64,000 nt of DNA from CAZYLZ01 sp964648335 (GCA_964648335.1 CAZYLZ010000002.1:28323-92322); one strand, 5' to 3'. Shown: positions 25,075 to 33,403, numbered from the stretch's first letter. Program-made: numbers and translations. Notes: generated by a model not told the origin, from the sequence alone.

Positions 25075-27075
25075 ATGGAGCCGGCGATACGCTATTCGGT
25101 CATCGTTCCGACCTACGACAGGGTCGACGATCTCGAGACCTGTCTCGAGTCGCTCGTCGTACAGACGGCGAAAAATTTTGAAGTGATCATTGTCGACGAT
25201 TGTTCGGGTCCCGAGACGCGCGCATTTGTCGAAACGTTTATTGCTAAGTATCCGCATATCCCGTCCCGGTACGTGCGACAAGAAAAAAACGGTGGACATG
25301 GGAAGGCGCGCAATGCAGGAATGGCCATTGCGCGCGGCGAGATACTCTTGTTTACAGACGACGACTGCATCCTTCCGCCCGAATGGGTCGCTACGCATGC
25401 CGATGCGCATGTGCGGTATCCAGAAGCTGCAGGAGTAGGGGGTTGGTACTGGCCGCCAGCAGATCGTCCCAAGAACGTGTTCGATCGCTTTTACGAGATC
25501 CAGTACCGGTACTCGTACCAAGGTATGCATGATTGCGAAGTGTGGACCAATACAATGAGTTCGCTTGCGGGCAATACCGCGAATATGTCGTACAAGACAG
25601 ACCTCATCCGCGCTCTCAATGGTTTCGACGAGGCTATCTACTTTACCGGCGGCATAGACTGGGAGCTCAAGACACGCATGATCGCAACCGGACGTTCGCT
25701 CGTCTCGATTCCACTTTCGGTTGTGCACACCAAAGCATTCACCCTCCGATCGTTTCTATCGAAGACGATCAAGCTGGGGAGAGGGATGGATTACATGGCA
25801 AGTAAATACAAAGTAGTACAGCGCCCAAGTCTCAGATTCGCTCTCGGTACCTATAGTACTTGGAAGACGAACCCGGTTATCGGCGGGGAGTGCGCGTGGG
25901 TCGCGCTGCTATGGACTTTGGCGCTCATCCCCGGCAAATGGGTCAATCGCCTGCGACATTTTCGTCCGAGAGAAGTATTTGACATGCGGAGTCTCAAATA
26001 TTTCACCTACCGATACAAGAATGCTGCACGTATTTCGATGCACGAGATTCGAAAATTTGACCTTGAAGCGTCGGCCGCTCAGCTGGAAAAAGTGTTGCAA
26101 GGAGCCGGTTCGACATTGCGGTACTCGGTGATCATTCCGACTTTTAACCGAAGGGAGTATCTCGTGGTCGCTATCGAAGCGGTCCTTTCGCAAGAGCGCG
26201 TGCCGACACAACTCTTCGAATTAGTGGTCGTTGATGATGGCTCTACCGACGGGACCAAAGAAGCTGTCGAAGCCATCATCGCTGCGCACCCTGAGCGCGC
26301 GATACGGTATCTCTATCAGCCTAACGCAGGTGCTTCCGTTGCGCGAAATGCAGGTGCTGCCGTGGCGGTAGGTAACATCCTTTTCTTCACCGACAGTGAT
26401 TGCCGCGTTCCCAGGCACTGGCTGTGGAATATGCTCCAGGCGTATGAACAGTATCCCGAAATAGTCGGCACCGGTGGTGGGCAGCTGACGCGGAGAAAGG
26501 GGGCAACGCGGCTCGATCATTTCAGGGCGACCGCATCCGACAATCGTTTCGTTGCTACGTATCGCGACGCGATCATTATTTCAAACGATACCGTTTCTGG
26601 TATCGTGGCGTACGATTCGGCGAGCATGTCGATTCGCGCAGACGTGTACAGGGAAGTAGGGGGGTTCTTTCCGATAGGGAGTACCGCCGTCGGTTTTTAT
26701 CATGAGGATGTCGATCTTGCCTGCCGGGTGCAGCGCAGGGGTCCTATGGCTTTGGTTCCTGGTGCCTTTGCCATGAACCGTCGCCTCCTTTCTTTTTCCG
26801 ACTTTCGGAAGGTGGCATACGTACGAGGAGCGACACTCCCATTTCTCATAGAGCGGCTTTCGCCGGCAGCGACCTCGGTGTGCGAAACGCCACTTCGAGA
26901 GCAGGTGTTCATTACCTTACTGCTCTGCCTCATGCGTCCGTTCGATATCGGCAGCTGGCTCTGGCTCGTGAATCTTGAACGATATGCCGCCGGGTATCGC
27001 CGCGGGCTCGCGGTCCAAGCCCAAGAGCGCGACTTCTCGGTTGAGGAGACAAAAACGGCTAAAAGCACCAAATAG
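25075..27075 (+). CDS. Double-domain GT2 glycosyltransferase
   Basis: 666 residues with two complete GT2 (GT-A) domains. Domain 1 starts at YSVIVPTYDRVDDLETCLES with DDD in LLFTDDDCILPPEW; domain 2 starts near residue 346 with YSVIIPTFNRREYL and has FFTDSDCRVPRHW. Each has its own acidic nucleotide-sugar site, so the protein could add two sugars in turn, as polysaccharide polymerases do. No membrane helices are obvious apart from short hydrophobic stretches. TATACT (25062-25067) ends 7 bases before the ATG. Confidence 0.88.
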   Translation: MEPAIRYSVIVPTYDRVDDLETCLESLVVQTAKNFEVIIVDDCSGPETRAFVETFIAKYPHIPSRYVRQEKNGGHGKARNAGMAIARGEILLFTDDDCILPPEWVATHADAHVRYPEAAGVGGWYWPPADRPKNVFDRFYEIQYRYSYQGMHDCEVWTNTMSSLAGNTANMSYKTDLIRALNGFDEAIYFTGGIDWELKTRMIATGRSLVSIPLSVVHTKAFTLRSFLSKTIKLGRGMDYMASKYKVVQRPSLRFALGTYSTWKTNPVIGGECAWVALLWTLALIPGKWVNRLRHFRPREVFDMRSLKYFTYRYKNAARISMHEIRKFDLEASAAQLEKVLQGAGSTLRYSVIIPTFNRREYLVVAIEAVLSQERVPTQLFELVVVDDGSTDGTKEAVEAIIAAHPERAIRYLYQPNAGASVARNAGAAVAVGNILFFTDSDCRVPRHWLWNMLQAYEQYPEIVGTGGGQLTRRKGATRLDHFRATASDNRFVATYRDAIIISNDTVSGIVAYDSASMSIRADVYREVGGFFPIGSTAVGFYHEDVDLACRVQRRGPMALVPGAFAMNRRLLSFSDFRKVAYVRGATLPFLIERLSPAATSVCETPLREQVFITLLLCLMRPFDIGSWLWLVNLERYAAGYRRGLAVQAQERDFSVEETKTAKSTK

Positions 27076-27127
27076 AGACGTGGTAGAGCCGCTTCGGGGC
27101 ATATCCGACCCAGGGTTTTCAACAGTA

Positions 27128-27155
27128 TTGACGTAGGTGTCAGTTTTGTTAGTAT
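27128..27155 (+). promoter_or_regulatory. Promoter of tuf
   Basis: TTGACG (27128-27133), 16 bases, TAGTAT (27150-27155). A second TAGTAT at 27235-27240 ends 9 bases before the ATG and may give an additional short-leader transcript. Confidence 0.6.
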
Positions 27156-27249
27156 TGTGCCCACGCAGCGGCGACTCTTTTATTTGTGGCGCCTGGTTAC
27201 AAATTGCGTTGGCAGCAATTCATTAGTAGGTTGTTAGTATATTTAACGT

Positions 27250-28449
27250 ATGGCAGATTTTGCTCGAACAAAGCCCCACGTGAACGTCGGTACCATCGGT
27301 CACGTCGACCACGGTAAGACTACGCTCACTGCGGCAATCCTCCACACCCTCCACATGGCGGCTGGACAGGGATACGGCGCCACCGAGAAGGGTGTCGACG
27401 CTATCGACTCCGCACCAGAAGAGAAGGCACGTGGTATTACTATCTCGCTCTCGCACTCCGAGTACGAGACACCGAAGCGCCACTACGCGCACATCGACGC
27501 TCCTGGTCACGCAGACTATATCAAGAACATGATCACGGGTGCCGCTCAGATGGACGGTGCAATCTTGGTTATCGCGGCGACTGACGGTGTTATGCCTCAG
27601 ACACGCGAGCACGTTCTCTTGGCTAAGCAGGTCGGCGTTCCAAAGATCATCGTCTTCTTGAACAAGGTAGACATGGTTGAGGACAAAGACCTCATCGACC
27701 TCGTCGAGGAGGAGGTCCGCGAACTCTTGGACAAGCAGGGCTTCGACGGCGCAAACACGCCGATCATCCGCGGTTCGGGCCTTAAGGCTCTCGAGTCAAC
27801 CGACATCAACAGCGAGTGGTCTCAGAAGGTTCTCGAGCTTGCGAAAGCTCTCGACGAATACATCCCAGAGCCAAAGCGCGAACTCGACAAGCCATTCCTT
27901 ATGCCAATCGAAGACATCTTCTCGATCGAAGGACGCGGAACCGTGGTTACGGGCCGCATCGAGCGCGGAGTTGTGAAAGTTGGTGAGGAAGTCGAGATTG
28001 TCGGTCTTCAGGACACCGCAAAGACGACCGTAACCGGCGTCGAGATGTTCAACAAGTCGCTCCAGCAGGGAGAGGCAGGTGACAACGCAGGAATCCTCTT
28101 GCGCGGTACCAAGAAGGACGACGTCCACCGCGGACAGGTTCTCTGCAAGACCGGATCGGTAAAGCCACACACCGAATTCGAGGCAGAAATCTACATCTTG
28201 TCTAAAGAAGAAGGAGGTCGCCACACTCCATTCTTTAGCGGATACAAGCCACAGTTCTACATCGGTACTACCGACGTGACTGGCGAGGTTACCCTTAAGG
28301 AAGGTGTCGAAATGGTTATGCCAGGCGATACCGTTACCTTCAAGGTCAAGCTCGTAGCTCCGATCGCTCTCGAAGAGCAGCGCCGCTTTGCGGTTCGCGA
28401 AGGAGGCAAGACTGTCGGTGCCGGAGTCGTCACCAAGGTCATTGCGTAA
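27250..28449 (+). CDS. tuf: Elongation factor Tu
   Basis: 399 residues. G motifs: GHVDHGKTT, DAPGHADY (usually DCPGHADY, Cys to Ala), NKVD and the effector RGITI. The switch I flank reads ISLSHSEYET instead of the common IATAHVEYET. Domain 2 and 3 residues such as GRGTVVTGRIERG and REGGKTVGAGVV are normal. EF-Tu brings aminoacyl-tRNA to the ribosome. It lies 15.5 kb after fusA, with a terminator behind it. No SD. Confidence 0.98.
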   Translation: MADFARTKPHVNVGTIGHVDHGKTTLTAAILHTLHMAAGQGYGATEKGVDAIDSAPEEKARGITISLSHSEYETPKRHYAHIDAPGHADYIKNMITGAAQMDGAILVIAATDGVMPQTREHVLLAKQVGVPKIIVFLNKVDMVEDKDLIDLVEEEVRELLDKQGFDGANTPIIRGSGLKALESTDINSEWSQKVLELAKALDEYIPEPKRELDKPFLMPIEDIFSIEGRGTVVTGRIERGVVKVGEEVEIVGLQDTAKTTVTGVEMFNKSLQQGEAGDNAGILLRGTKKDDVHRGQVLCKTGSVKPHTEFEAEIYILSKEEGGRHTPFFSGYKPQFYIGTTDVTGEVTLKEGVEMVMPGDTVTFKVKLVAPIALEEQRRFAVREGGKTVGAGVVTKVIA

Positions 28450-28469
28450 ATCTCTCTAGATTCAAGCAA

Positions 28470-28499
28470 ACAAAACCCCACCGAAAGGTGGGGTTTTGT
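28470..28499 (+). terminator. Terminator of tuf
   Basis: ACAAAACCCCACC pairs with GGTGGGGTTTTGT around GAAA; the T tract is in the 3' arm. Confidence 0.82.
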
Positions 28500-28526
28500 T
28501 ATGCACAGACCGGGTTGTGTATCAAA

Positions 28527-28553
28527 AAACGCTCGACTATCGTCGAGCGTTTG
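28527..28553 (-). terminator. Terminator of the minus-strand secreted-protein gene
   Basis: Stem AAACGCTCGAC/GTCGAGCGTTT; on the minus strand it ends in a T run (A run at 28524-28529). Confidence 0.7.
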
Positions 28554-28566
28554 AATGCCGTCCAAG

Positions 28567-29076
28567 CTACTTGCATCTGCGCTTGATAGCCGCCGCATCT
28601 TCGAGAACGATGTCTGCGATATGCTCCCATTGCGAACGGAACGCTTCGTTCTTACCGTACCCATCGCTAATCGCTTCCATGCCGAAGAGGCCGCCTACGT
28701 CACACTCCATATGACGTGCATTGAGAACGTTACCCGATTCCGAGAGCTCGATAGTAAATCGATTGCACCGATTACCGTTGATCAGATGGCGATCCTGTGC
28801 TCGTCCTTGCATGACAAGTGTGCGATCGTTTTTGCGCGAGAGGTACAAGATTCTGATATCGTACCTCGTCCGGTCAGTGTCAGGGTAGAAATAGGCGCTC
28901 GTCGGCGTCGTATCGTCGTGCGGTCCGACGAAATACTGCACATAAGCGCAGTCAGGTGCGTCGTCGATGGCCTCGAGAAGACCCAGGAATCTCTGTAGTC
29001 GATTCGATTCGGATGCTGGTGCCGAGGGTGTGCAGAGGCTCAGCGCACAACAAGCAATCAAAAATGTCTGTCGCAT
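28567..29076 (-). CDS. Small secreted protein, unknown, SD-led
   Basis: 169 residues from MRQTFLIACCALSLC, chosen because GGGAGA lies 5 bases upstream; a longer reading exists. Signal peptide to about residue 20. The mature domain has four cysteines (CAYVQYF, NRCNRFTIEL, MECDVGG, KRRCK) and a mixed alpha/beta pattern. No family recognised. First of the cassette run between tuf and rpsJ, with its own terminator. Confidence 0.65.
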   Translation of the reverse strand: MRQTFLIACCALSLCTPSAPASESNRLQRFLGLLEAIDDAPDCAYVQYFVGPHDDTTPTSAYFYPDTDRTRYDIRILYLSRKNDRTLVMQGRAQDRHLINGNRCNRFTIELSESGNVLNARHMECDVGGLFGMEAISDGYGKNEAFRSQWEHIADIVLEDAAAIKRRCK

Positions 29077-29211
29077 CGGTCTCTCCCATGGTTTGGCATA
29101 TTCTGCGGTGCATTGTGCATGCGGGGGAGGGTATGTCAATTTCGCGATCGTTTCTCGCACTCGGTATCATTTTCTGTTACTGTGCCCAAAGTTGTAACAG
29201 TGGAGGACCCG

Positions 29212-29664
29212 ATGAGGAACGAATTAGGCGCTCTCGCAGTTGGTGTTTTGATGGCCATAGGCATGGTTCGACCGGTGTGGTCCGAACCGGGCGATGCTAC
29301 AAAAGCACGGACAATGCTCGATCGTGTCGTTGTGGCGGTAACGAAAGATCAGGCCGCCGCAATGATGTCGTTCTCGACAGGGGCCGACGGATTCAAGGAT
29401 GGCGACATCTATCCGTTCTGCTTTGGTCTCAAAGATGGCATCGTGATGAGCGGTCAAACTAAGGGGCGCGACATTCGTACCTTCGCGCCGTCGGACAAGG
29501 GCGGACAGCGGATGTACGATGCAGCACAGCAGCCCGAGGGAGTAGTCACACAAGTGACGTATCTCGCGCGTAGACCACCACCAGCCGGCGATACGCCGGT
29601 TACCAAAGTAAGTGTCGTGCGGCGCATCGGCGAAATCGCTTGCGGCGTCGGCTACTATCCATAA
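29212..29664 (+). CDS. Secreted single Cache-like sensor domain protein
   Basis: 150 residues. Signal peptide (to about residue 21), then a Cache_2-like fold: YPFCFGLKDGIVMSGQTKGRDI, then VTKVSVVRRIGEIACGVGYYP, the conserved end of stand-alone Cache domains. Such domains bind small ligands; without a membrane or signalling partner this would be a soluble binding protein. GGAGG ends 5 bases before the ATG. Confidence 0.75.
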   Translation: MRNELGALAVGVLMAIGMVRPVWSEPGDATKARTMLDRVVVAVTKDQAAAMMSFSTGADGFKDGDIYPFCFGLKDGIVMSGQTKGRDIRTFAPSDKGGQRMYDAAQQPEGVVTQVTYLARRPPPAGDTPVTKVSVVRRIGEIACGVGYYP

Positions 29665-29689
29665 TCCGAAAAGAGTGAAAGGAGGGAGT

Positions 29690-29998
29690 ATGGAGCGATG
29701 CGACTACCTGCTGCCCGATCATTTAGGGCACATAGCTATCGGCGATGATGTCCGGCCACAGTGCCTGCTCCCTCAAGAGCACGAAGGCACTCACCTGGTG
29801 CAGTTCTCTGGAGGGCAACACATCGAGTGGGAACACTCTCGTGAATGTATCGAGCCCGATGCCTGCGCCGACTATGCCCACTGCCAGCATTTCGACTATT
29901 GGGAGCTGACGAAAAAAGAAGCAAAAGAACGTATAGAAAAAGAATCCCCGCGAACTTACGTTCGCGGGGAGATCGTTTTTTGTCAGACTAAAAATTGA
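29690..29998 (+). CDS. Small cytosolic protein whose frame runs through a terminator
   Basis: 102 residues, no signal peptide, six cysteines and several histidines (ERCDYLLPDHLGH, QCLLPQEHEGTH, CIEPDACADYAHCQHFDYW), so zinc binding is possible. GGAGGG lies 3 bases before the ATG. The reading frame has no stop before the hairpin terminator at 29945-29981; the first stop lies 15 bases beyond the T run. Transcripts ending at that terminator would be non-stop. The original C-terminus may have been near KERIEKES. No family recognised. Confidence 0.6.
   Translation: MERCDYLLPDHLGHIAIGDDVRPQCLLPQEHEGTHLVQFSGGQHIEWEHSRECIEPDACADYAHCQHFDYWELTKKEAKERIEKESPRTYVRGEIVFCQTKN
29945..29981 (+). terminator. 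Terminator inside a reading frame
   Basis: TCCCCGCGAAC pairs with GTTCGCGGGGA around TTAC, followed by GATCG and six T. The frame of the 29690 gene crosses it. Confidence 0.75.
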
Positions 29999-30022
29999 CA
30001 CTGTATAAACTAATGGTAAAAT
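29995..30022 (+). promoter_or_regulatory. Consensus promoter of the 367-residue secreted protein
   Basis: TTGACA (29995-30000), 16 bases, TAAAAT (30017-30022). The -35 overlaps the stop codon of the previous frame. Confidence 0.82.
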
Positions 30023-30070
30023 GTTTTTAGTGCAAAGCGTAGGGCGCTTTGCTGAACCAGGAGGTATAGA

Positions 30071-31174
30071 ATGAAAAGAAGCAGCACCATTGCAGCGATT
30101 CTTGCGGCTGTGAGTACCGTCTTCGCTGGCACGACTCACGCAAAATCCCCGATCGGAGAGCGGATGCTGGGATCGTACGTCGGGTTCAGTCCGATCGCGG
30201 CCTCAAACGGTGCCCTGTTCGAGGAAAATCACTTCGGGGTGACATTCGATACGCAGGGAGTCCTGCTATCCTATCGTATCGGCGGCCGGCCGTTTCAGAT
30301 CCGCTATGGTAACGAATGGCTCTTCGACATCAGGGGTGGGGGTGTCGAGCCTTGTCTTGCTCTGCGACAACATCAGTCGTCGACTTTGGCGCGGTACATA
30401 TTCTGTCAGACTGCGGAAGTGCCCGCTGTAGAGATGGATATCGTTATGTTTCTCGGCGAGGGCATGCCAGCGATTCTCGGCGTGTTCTACAAGCAAGATC
30501 GCGGCATCGACCTCGTCAGGCAGGCATACGATTCGGCCTATAGTCCCGCTCGACCAAACACCAACACCGTCTCGATCTTCTTGCGCCCCTTCGACGAACA
30601 ACGTTCGCGAGACACCATGAGGTCGGGGACTGCCGACGCAAAAGTAGCCCTGGTCGAGGCAGTAGCGCAGAACCTATGGGTTGCTCCCGAAGATGAGATC
30701 GCACAGCGCATTGAGCTCATCAAGCAAGCTGTCGCCGACAAAAACCCGCAGGTGCAACGGACTGCTCTCAACACGTTTGTCCTCGGCGGACGAGTCGTCC
30801 ATGGGGTCGACATCGTATCGAGGGCCATCCATAAGCAAGACATCGACAGCGTCGTCTTAAAGGAAGCAGTTTACGCTGCTACCTGCCTCATGTTCGAAGC
30901 CTACCAGCGAGTGCAGAAAGCGAATCGTGTCGAGAAAGAATTCGGTACAACCGATATCGACCTCATACACCAGAGGACGGGCGGCGTGCTGAATGCCTTC
31001 GCGATCACTGATCTTGAGGACGTTACTCGCTCGGTCCCGCCGTCGCGACGGTGGACGCGCGATCATCTCGCGACTCTTCGTGCCGCGCTCAAGCAGGCTA
31101 TCGTGAGTCCTCTGTTGAGTAGGGAGTCTCGTCAGGACGCCGAACAAGCGCTCGTGCAGTATCAAATTCCGTAA
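30071..31174 (+). CDS. Secreted protein of 367 residues, unknown
   Basis: Signal peptide to about residue 24 (THA). Residues 30-170 look beta-rich (FGVTFDTQGVLLSYRIGG); residues 190-360 are helical with HEAT-like spacing (IELIKQAVADKNPQVQRTALNTF). No family recognised. It is the largest SD-led gene: consensus promoter, AGGAGG 6 bases before the ATG, terminator behind. Probably periplasmic or extracellular. Confidence 0.7.
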   Translation: MKRSSTIAAILAAVSTVFAGTTHAKSPIGERMLGSYVGFSPIAASNGALFEENHFGVTFDTQGVLLSYRIGGRPFQIRYGNEWLFDIRGGGVEPCLALRQHQSSTLARYIFCQTAEVPAVEMDIVMFLGEGMPAILGVFYKQDRGIDLVRQAYDSAYSPARPNTNTVSIFLRPFDEQRSRDTMRSGTADAKVALVEAVAQNLWVAPEDEIAQRIELIKQAVADKNPQVQRTALNTFVLGGRVVHGVDIVSRAIHKQDIDSVVLKEAVYAATCLMFEAYQRVQKANRVEKEFGTTDIDLIHQRTGGVLNAFAITDLEDVTRSVPPSRRWTRDHLATLRAALKQAIVSPLLSRESRQDAEQALVQYQIP

Positions 31175-31191
31175 TCTGCGCAACAACGACC

Positions 31192-31216
31192 GACCGCCGC
31201 TTCACAAGCGGCGGTC
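31192..31216 (+). terminator. Rho-independent terminator
   Basis: GACCGCCGCTT pairs with AAGCGGCGGTC around CAC, then TCTTTTT. Confidence 0.85.
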
Positions 31217-31273
31217 TCTTTTTACCTCGCGGATACGGCATGATACTGTACTCACAGCAAAAGGAGGTCCGAA

Positions 31274-31561
31274 ATGACGAATCAGCAGCACGACTACTCG
31301 AACCCGCCCGATTGGGCTACTCCCGAGGCGTGGGCCGCAGTCGAAAAAATAGTTGACCGCGCAAAGAAGAACTACGATCGACTCTTACGAGAATCGCAAG
31401 AAAAGCTGTTGCGCGATCATTGGGGTGAATACATAGTAATTGCTTCGTATTTACCCTTGCGATACGTGGTCGCAAAGAAAGAGCTCGACGCAGATAATGC
31501 ATTCAAAGCCAAATACCCTAGGATCAAAAGTGCGGCGCTCTTTCAGATAGGATGTATATAA
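31274..31561 (+). CDS. Small soluble protein, unknown, SD-led
   Basis: 95 residues, no signal peptide. Helical, charged (AWAAVEKIVDRAKKNYDRLLRESQEKLLRDHWGEY). AAGGAGG lies 7 bases before the ATG and a terminator starts 4 bases after the stop. No family recognised. Confidence 0.6.
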   Translation: MTNQQHDYSNPPDWATPEAWAAVEKIVDRAKKNYDRLLRESQEKLLRDHWGEYIVIASYLPLRYVVAKKELDADNAFKAKYPRIKSAALFQIGCI

Positions 31562-31564
31562 GAA

Positions 31565-31590
31565 ACCCGCCGAGCATGCGCTCGGCGGGT
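31565..31590. terminator. Bidirectional terminator
   Basis: ACCCGCCGAGC pairs with GCTCGGCGGGT around ATGC, with AAA before and ATTTGTT after. It lies between convergent cassettes. Confidence 0.75.
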
Positions 31591-31595
31591 ATTTG

Positions 31596-32258
31596 TTACG
31601 CAAAGATAAGTGGGGTGGGGTCGGGGCATTTGCGTGCCCAGAACATTATCTCGCTTTCTTTGACGTATCCGTCCATAGTGTTCGAAAAGTTTTCCCAGTC
31701 GGTCACGTCGTCGATGTCGGCGAACAGATTGAGATGCAGGTGCGGACGCCACACGCCGTTGACCGTTGAGTTGCCGATGGTTCCGATCCAGACGCCTTTT
31801 GTTACTCGGACGCCAGTGGCGTGTGGCAGATGCTTTGCAAGGTGTGCGTACACCAATGCATGCGGTCTTCCGCGAAAATTGATGATCTGGATTACGTGAT
31901 ACCCCCATCCGCCGACAAGCGGCGCATCGGTCCCTTGATACACAATCGGTCCATCGGCGAGGCTCAGGACGCGGATGCCGGGGTTGTGATTTACGTCGAT
32001 GCCGGTATGTATCCAGAGCTTGTCTTTCTCGAGGTAGGTTCCTCGGCGTATGTTGCTGCGGTCTTCCATCCATCCACCGTACGACCAGTCGAGTCCGAGA
32101 TACCGGTGGTACTCTTCTTCCATCTGGTGCGTGACGACCGGATCTTTGAATGGTCGGAGCTTCCGTGGGACGTCATACCTCTTCTCCCACCAGATTGATC
32201 CGGTGTTGAGGTTTGCGTACCCATGGCGCTCGGCCATGATCTTGCTCTCGAATATCAT
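31596..32258 (-). CDS. M23-family (LytM-like) metallopeptidase without signal peptide
   Basis: 220 residues. Zinc motifs of M23 are present: HTGIDVN (H-x3-D), YAHLAKHLP and PHLHLN (HxH), with IGTIGNSTVNG before the last. These enzymes cut peptide cross-links of peptidoglycan. No signal peptide or membrane helix is seen, so export or release by lysis is unclear; a non-wall substrate is possible. The start MIFESK is set by AGGAGG 5 bases upstream, an ATG 48 bases further up being ignored. Confidence 0.82.
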   Translation of the reverse strand: MIFESKIMAERHGYANLNTGSIWWEKRYDVPRKLRPFKDPVVTHQMEEEYHRYLGLDWSYGGWMEDRSNIRRGTYLEKDKLWIHTGIDVNHNPGIRVLSLADGPIVYQGTDAPLVGGWGYHVIQIINFRGRPHALVYAHLAKHLPHATGVRVTKGVWIGTIGNSTVNGVWRPHLHLNLFADIDDVTDWENFSNTMDGYVKESEIMFWARKCPDPTPLIFA

Positions 32259-32353
32259 AAGTGCCTCCTGTGTGTTTGGGACAAAACTTGGCGCAGGATA
32301 CGGCAAAGGGAGGGGGTGTCAATATGAAAAGGCAAGCGTTGCCTAAAAAGAAA

Positions 32354-32376
32354 GCGCAGCCGGGTGGCGGCTGCGC
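32354..32376 (-). terminator. Minus-strand terminator of the 59-residue peptide unit
   Basis: GCGCAGCCG/CGGCTGCGC around GGTGG; on the minus strand it is followed by TTTCTTTTT. It probably ends the transcript that starts near 32778, leaving a structured tail of about 170 bases after the peptide gene. Confidence 0.65.
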
Positions 32377-32528
32377 GGTCGTGTTCGACGAAGCCTCTAA
32401 CAACGTCGAGTACGTACTTTACTACGAACTGGGTGAGATGGCAATGAAGCAGCAAAGCAGCAAGCTACCTCGAGGGTAGCAAGCCGGCAGAAGGTTAGAG
32501 GCCATCTGCCGGCCCACCTGATCGCTAC

Positions 32529-32708
32529 TTAACGATCCTTCGAGCAGTCAGATACTGCTACCTGACTGCTCTTGGGCGCACCTGCCAGAGCAGGGGGTAC
32601 GGTCTCGCACTCGTGACCGTACATCGCTACTGGAGCCAGTGCGATGCTACAGCTTGTGCCGGCGATCTGAGTCATCACCAGCACCGACGCGATCGTTCGT
32701 AGTCTCAT
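32529..32708 (-). CDS. 59-residue secreted peptide with hairpin-buried start codon
   Basis: A short gene: MRLRTIASVLVMTQIAG begins a signal-peptide-like stretch ending near ALA (residue 25), and the mature part has three or four cysteines (GTSC, HECE, SDCSK). AGGTGG lies 3 bases before the ATG. Support comes from the consensus promoter (TTGACC-17-TATAAT) upstream and a terminator downstream. The SD is in the loop and the ATG in the stem of a perfect 7-bp hairpin. No family recognised. Confidence 0.6.
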   Translation of the reverse strand: MRLRTIASVLVMTQIAGTSCSIALAPVAMYGHECETVPPALAGAPKSSQVAVSDCSKDR

Positions 32709-32725
32709 AAGCCACCTCGCTTATG
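32706..32725 (-). promoter_or_regulatory. Hairpin enclosing SD and start codon
   Basis: On the minus strand CATAAGC pairs with GCTTATG around GAGGTG. The loop is the SD and the 3' arm ends in the start codon, so translation is expected to be controlled by melting or by a factor. Confidence 0.55.
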
Positions 32726-32783
32726 TAGTACCCGAACTAAGCGGGTATCGGGCTTCACCCAGGCCGAAAGGCAGCCTGCGTGT

Positions 32784-32812
32784 ATTATACTATATTTCAT
32801 ATTATAGGTCAA
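32784..32812 (-). promoter_or_regulatory. Consensus promoter of the 59-residue peptide unit
   Basis: Minus strand: TTGACC (32812-32807), 17 bases, TATAAT (32789-32784). It is one of the best sigma70 matches in the window. The leader of about 70 bases contains a second hairpin (GTACCCG with CGGGTAT arms near 32729-32750). Confidence 0.82.
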
Positions 32813-32870
32813 TAACGTTCGTTTACCACCGCTAACCGACCCAGACTATGTCCCCTCAGGGCCATACAAG

Positions 32871-32899
32871 TTGCTTTTTTTGGCAACGTAGTGCATACT
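32871..32899 (+). promoter_or_regulatory. Promoter of rpsJ
   Basis: TTGCTT (32871-32876), 17 bases, CATACT (32894-32899). The rpsJ ATG follows 11 bases later, giving a leader of a few bases. Confidence 0.55.
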
Positions 32900-32910
32900 G
32901 CGGTCGTTCT

Positions 32911-33279
32911 ATGACAGCGAAGACAGCACGTAAGACCGCCTCGAAAAAGGCAAGCAAAGCCCTCACCGGCCTGCCTGAGCGTTTGCGCATCCGCGTACGT
33001 GCTTACGAGCACCGCGTGCTCGACACGTCTGTCAAGCAGATCATCGACACGGCAGTCCGCCTGGGTGCCACCGTCGTGGGTCCCGTTCCGCTTCCAACCG
33101 AAATCAAGAAGTACACGGTCAACCGTGCATCCTTCATCGACAAGGACTCTCGCGAGCAGTTCGAGATGCGCGTCCACAAGCGCATGATCGATATCATGAG
33201 CCCGACCCCAAAGGTCATCGAGGCTCTCACCAACATCGACCTCCCATCCGGTGTATCTATTGACGTCAAGATGATGTAA
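32911..33279 (+). CDS. rpsJ: Ribosomal protein uS10
   Basis: 122 residues from MTAKTARK; a Lys/Ala extension of about 20 residues precedes the S10 core RLRIRVRAYEHRVLDTSVKQI, with GPVPLPTEIKKYTVNRASFIDKDSREQFEMR. Usual S10 is about 103 residues. S10 binds 16S rRNA in the 30S head and works with Nus factors. It is alone: its own promoter and a terminator separate it from rplC. Confidence 0.96.
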   Translation: MTAKTARKTASKKASKALTGLPERLRIRVRAYEHRVLDTSVKQIIDTAVRLGATVVGPVPLPTEIKKYTVNRASFIDKDSREQFEMRVHKRMIDIMSPTPKVIEALTNIDLPSGVSIDVKMM

Positions 33280-33295
33280 CCCTGTGGTTATTGGA

Positions 33296-33334
33296 AAAAG
33301 CCGTGGATTACCCTTGTGGTCATCCACGGCTTTT
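33296..33334 (+). terminator. Terminator of rpsJ
   Basis: AAAAGCCGTGGAT pairs with ATCCACGGCTTTT, 13-bp loop, followed by CTTTAG. It makes rpsJ monocistronic, unlike the S10 operon of model bacteria. Confidence 0.8.
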
Positions 33335-33403
33335 CTTTAGTAGAGGTCGTGTTTTGTGCATAACCAGAATCAACGGGTTCTAAGCGCGCTATACTTTTCA
33401 GAC

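Noticed and set aside
32324..32479. Possible 51-residue plus-strand gene (MKRQALPKKK...)
   Set aside because: Its frame crosses a strong minus-strand terminator hairpin (32354-32376), the SD spacing is poor (about 10 bases) and the tail lies in paired repeats; better explained as the 3' region of the minus-strand peptide unit.
32529..32800. tmRNA or RNase P RNA in the structured minus-strand region
   Set aside because: No tRNA-like ends with T-arm, no tag ending in ALAA and no RNase P core segment were seen; a peptide gene with promoter explains it better.
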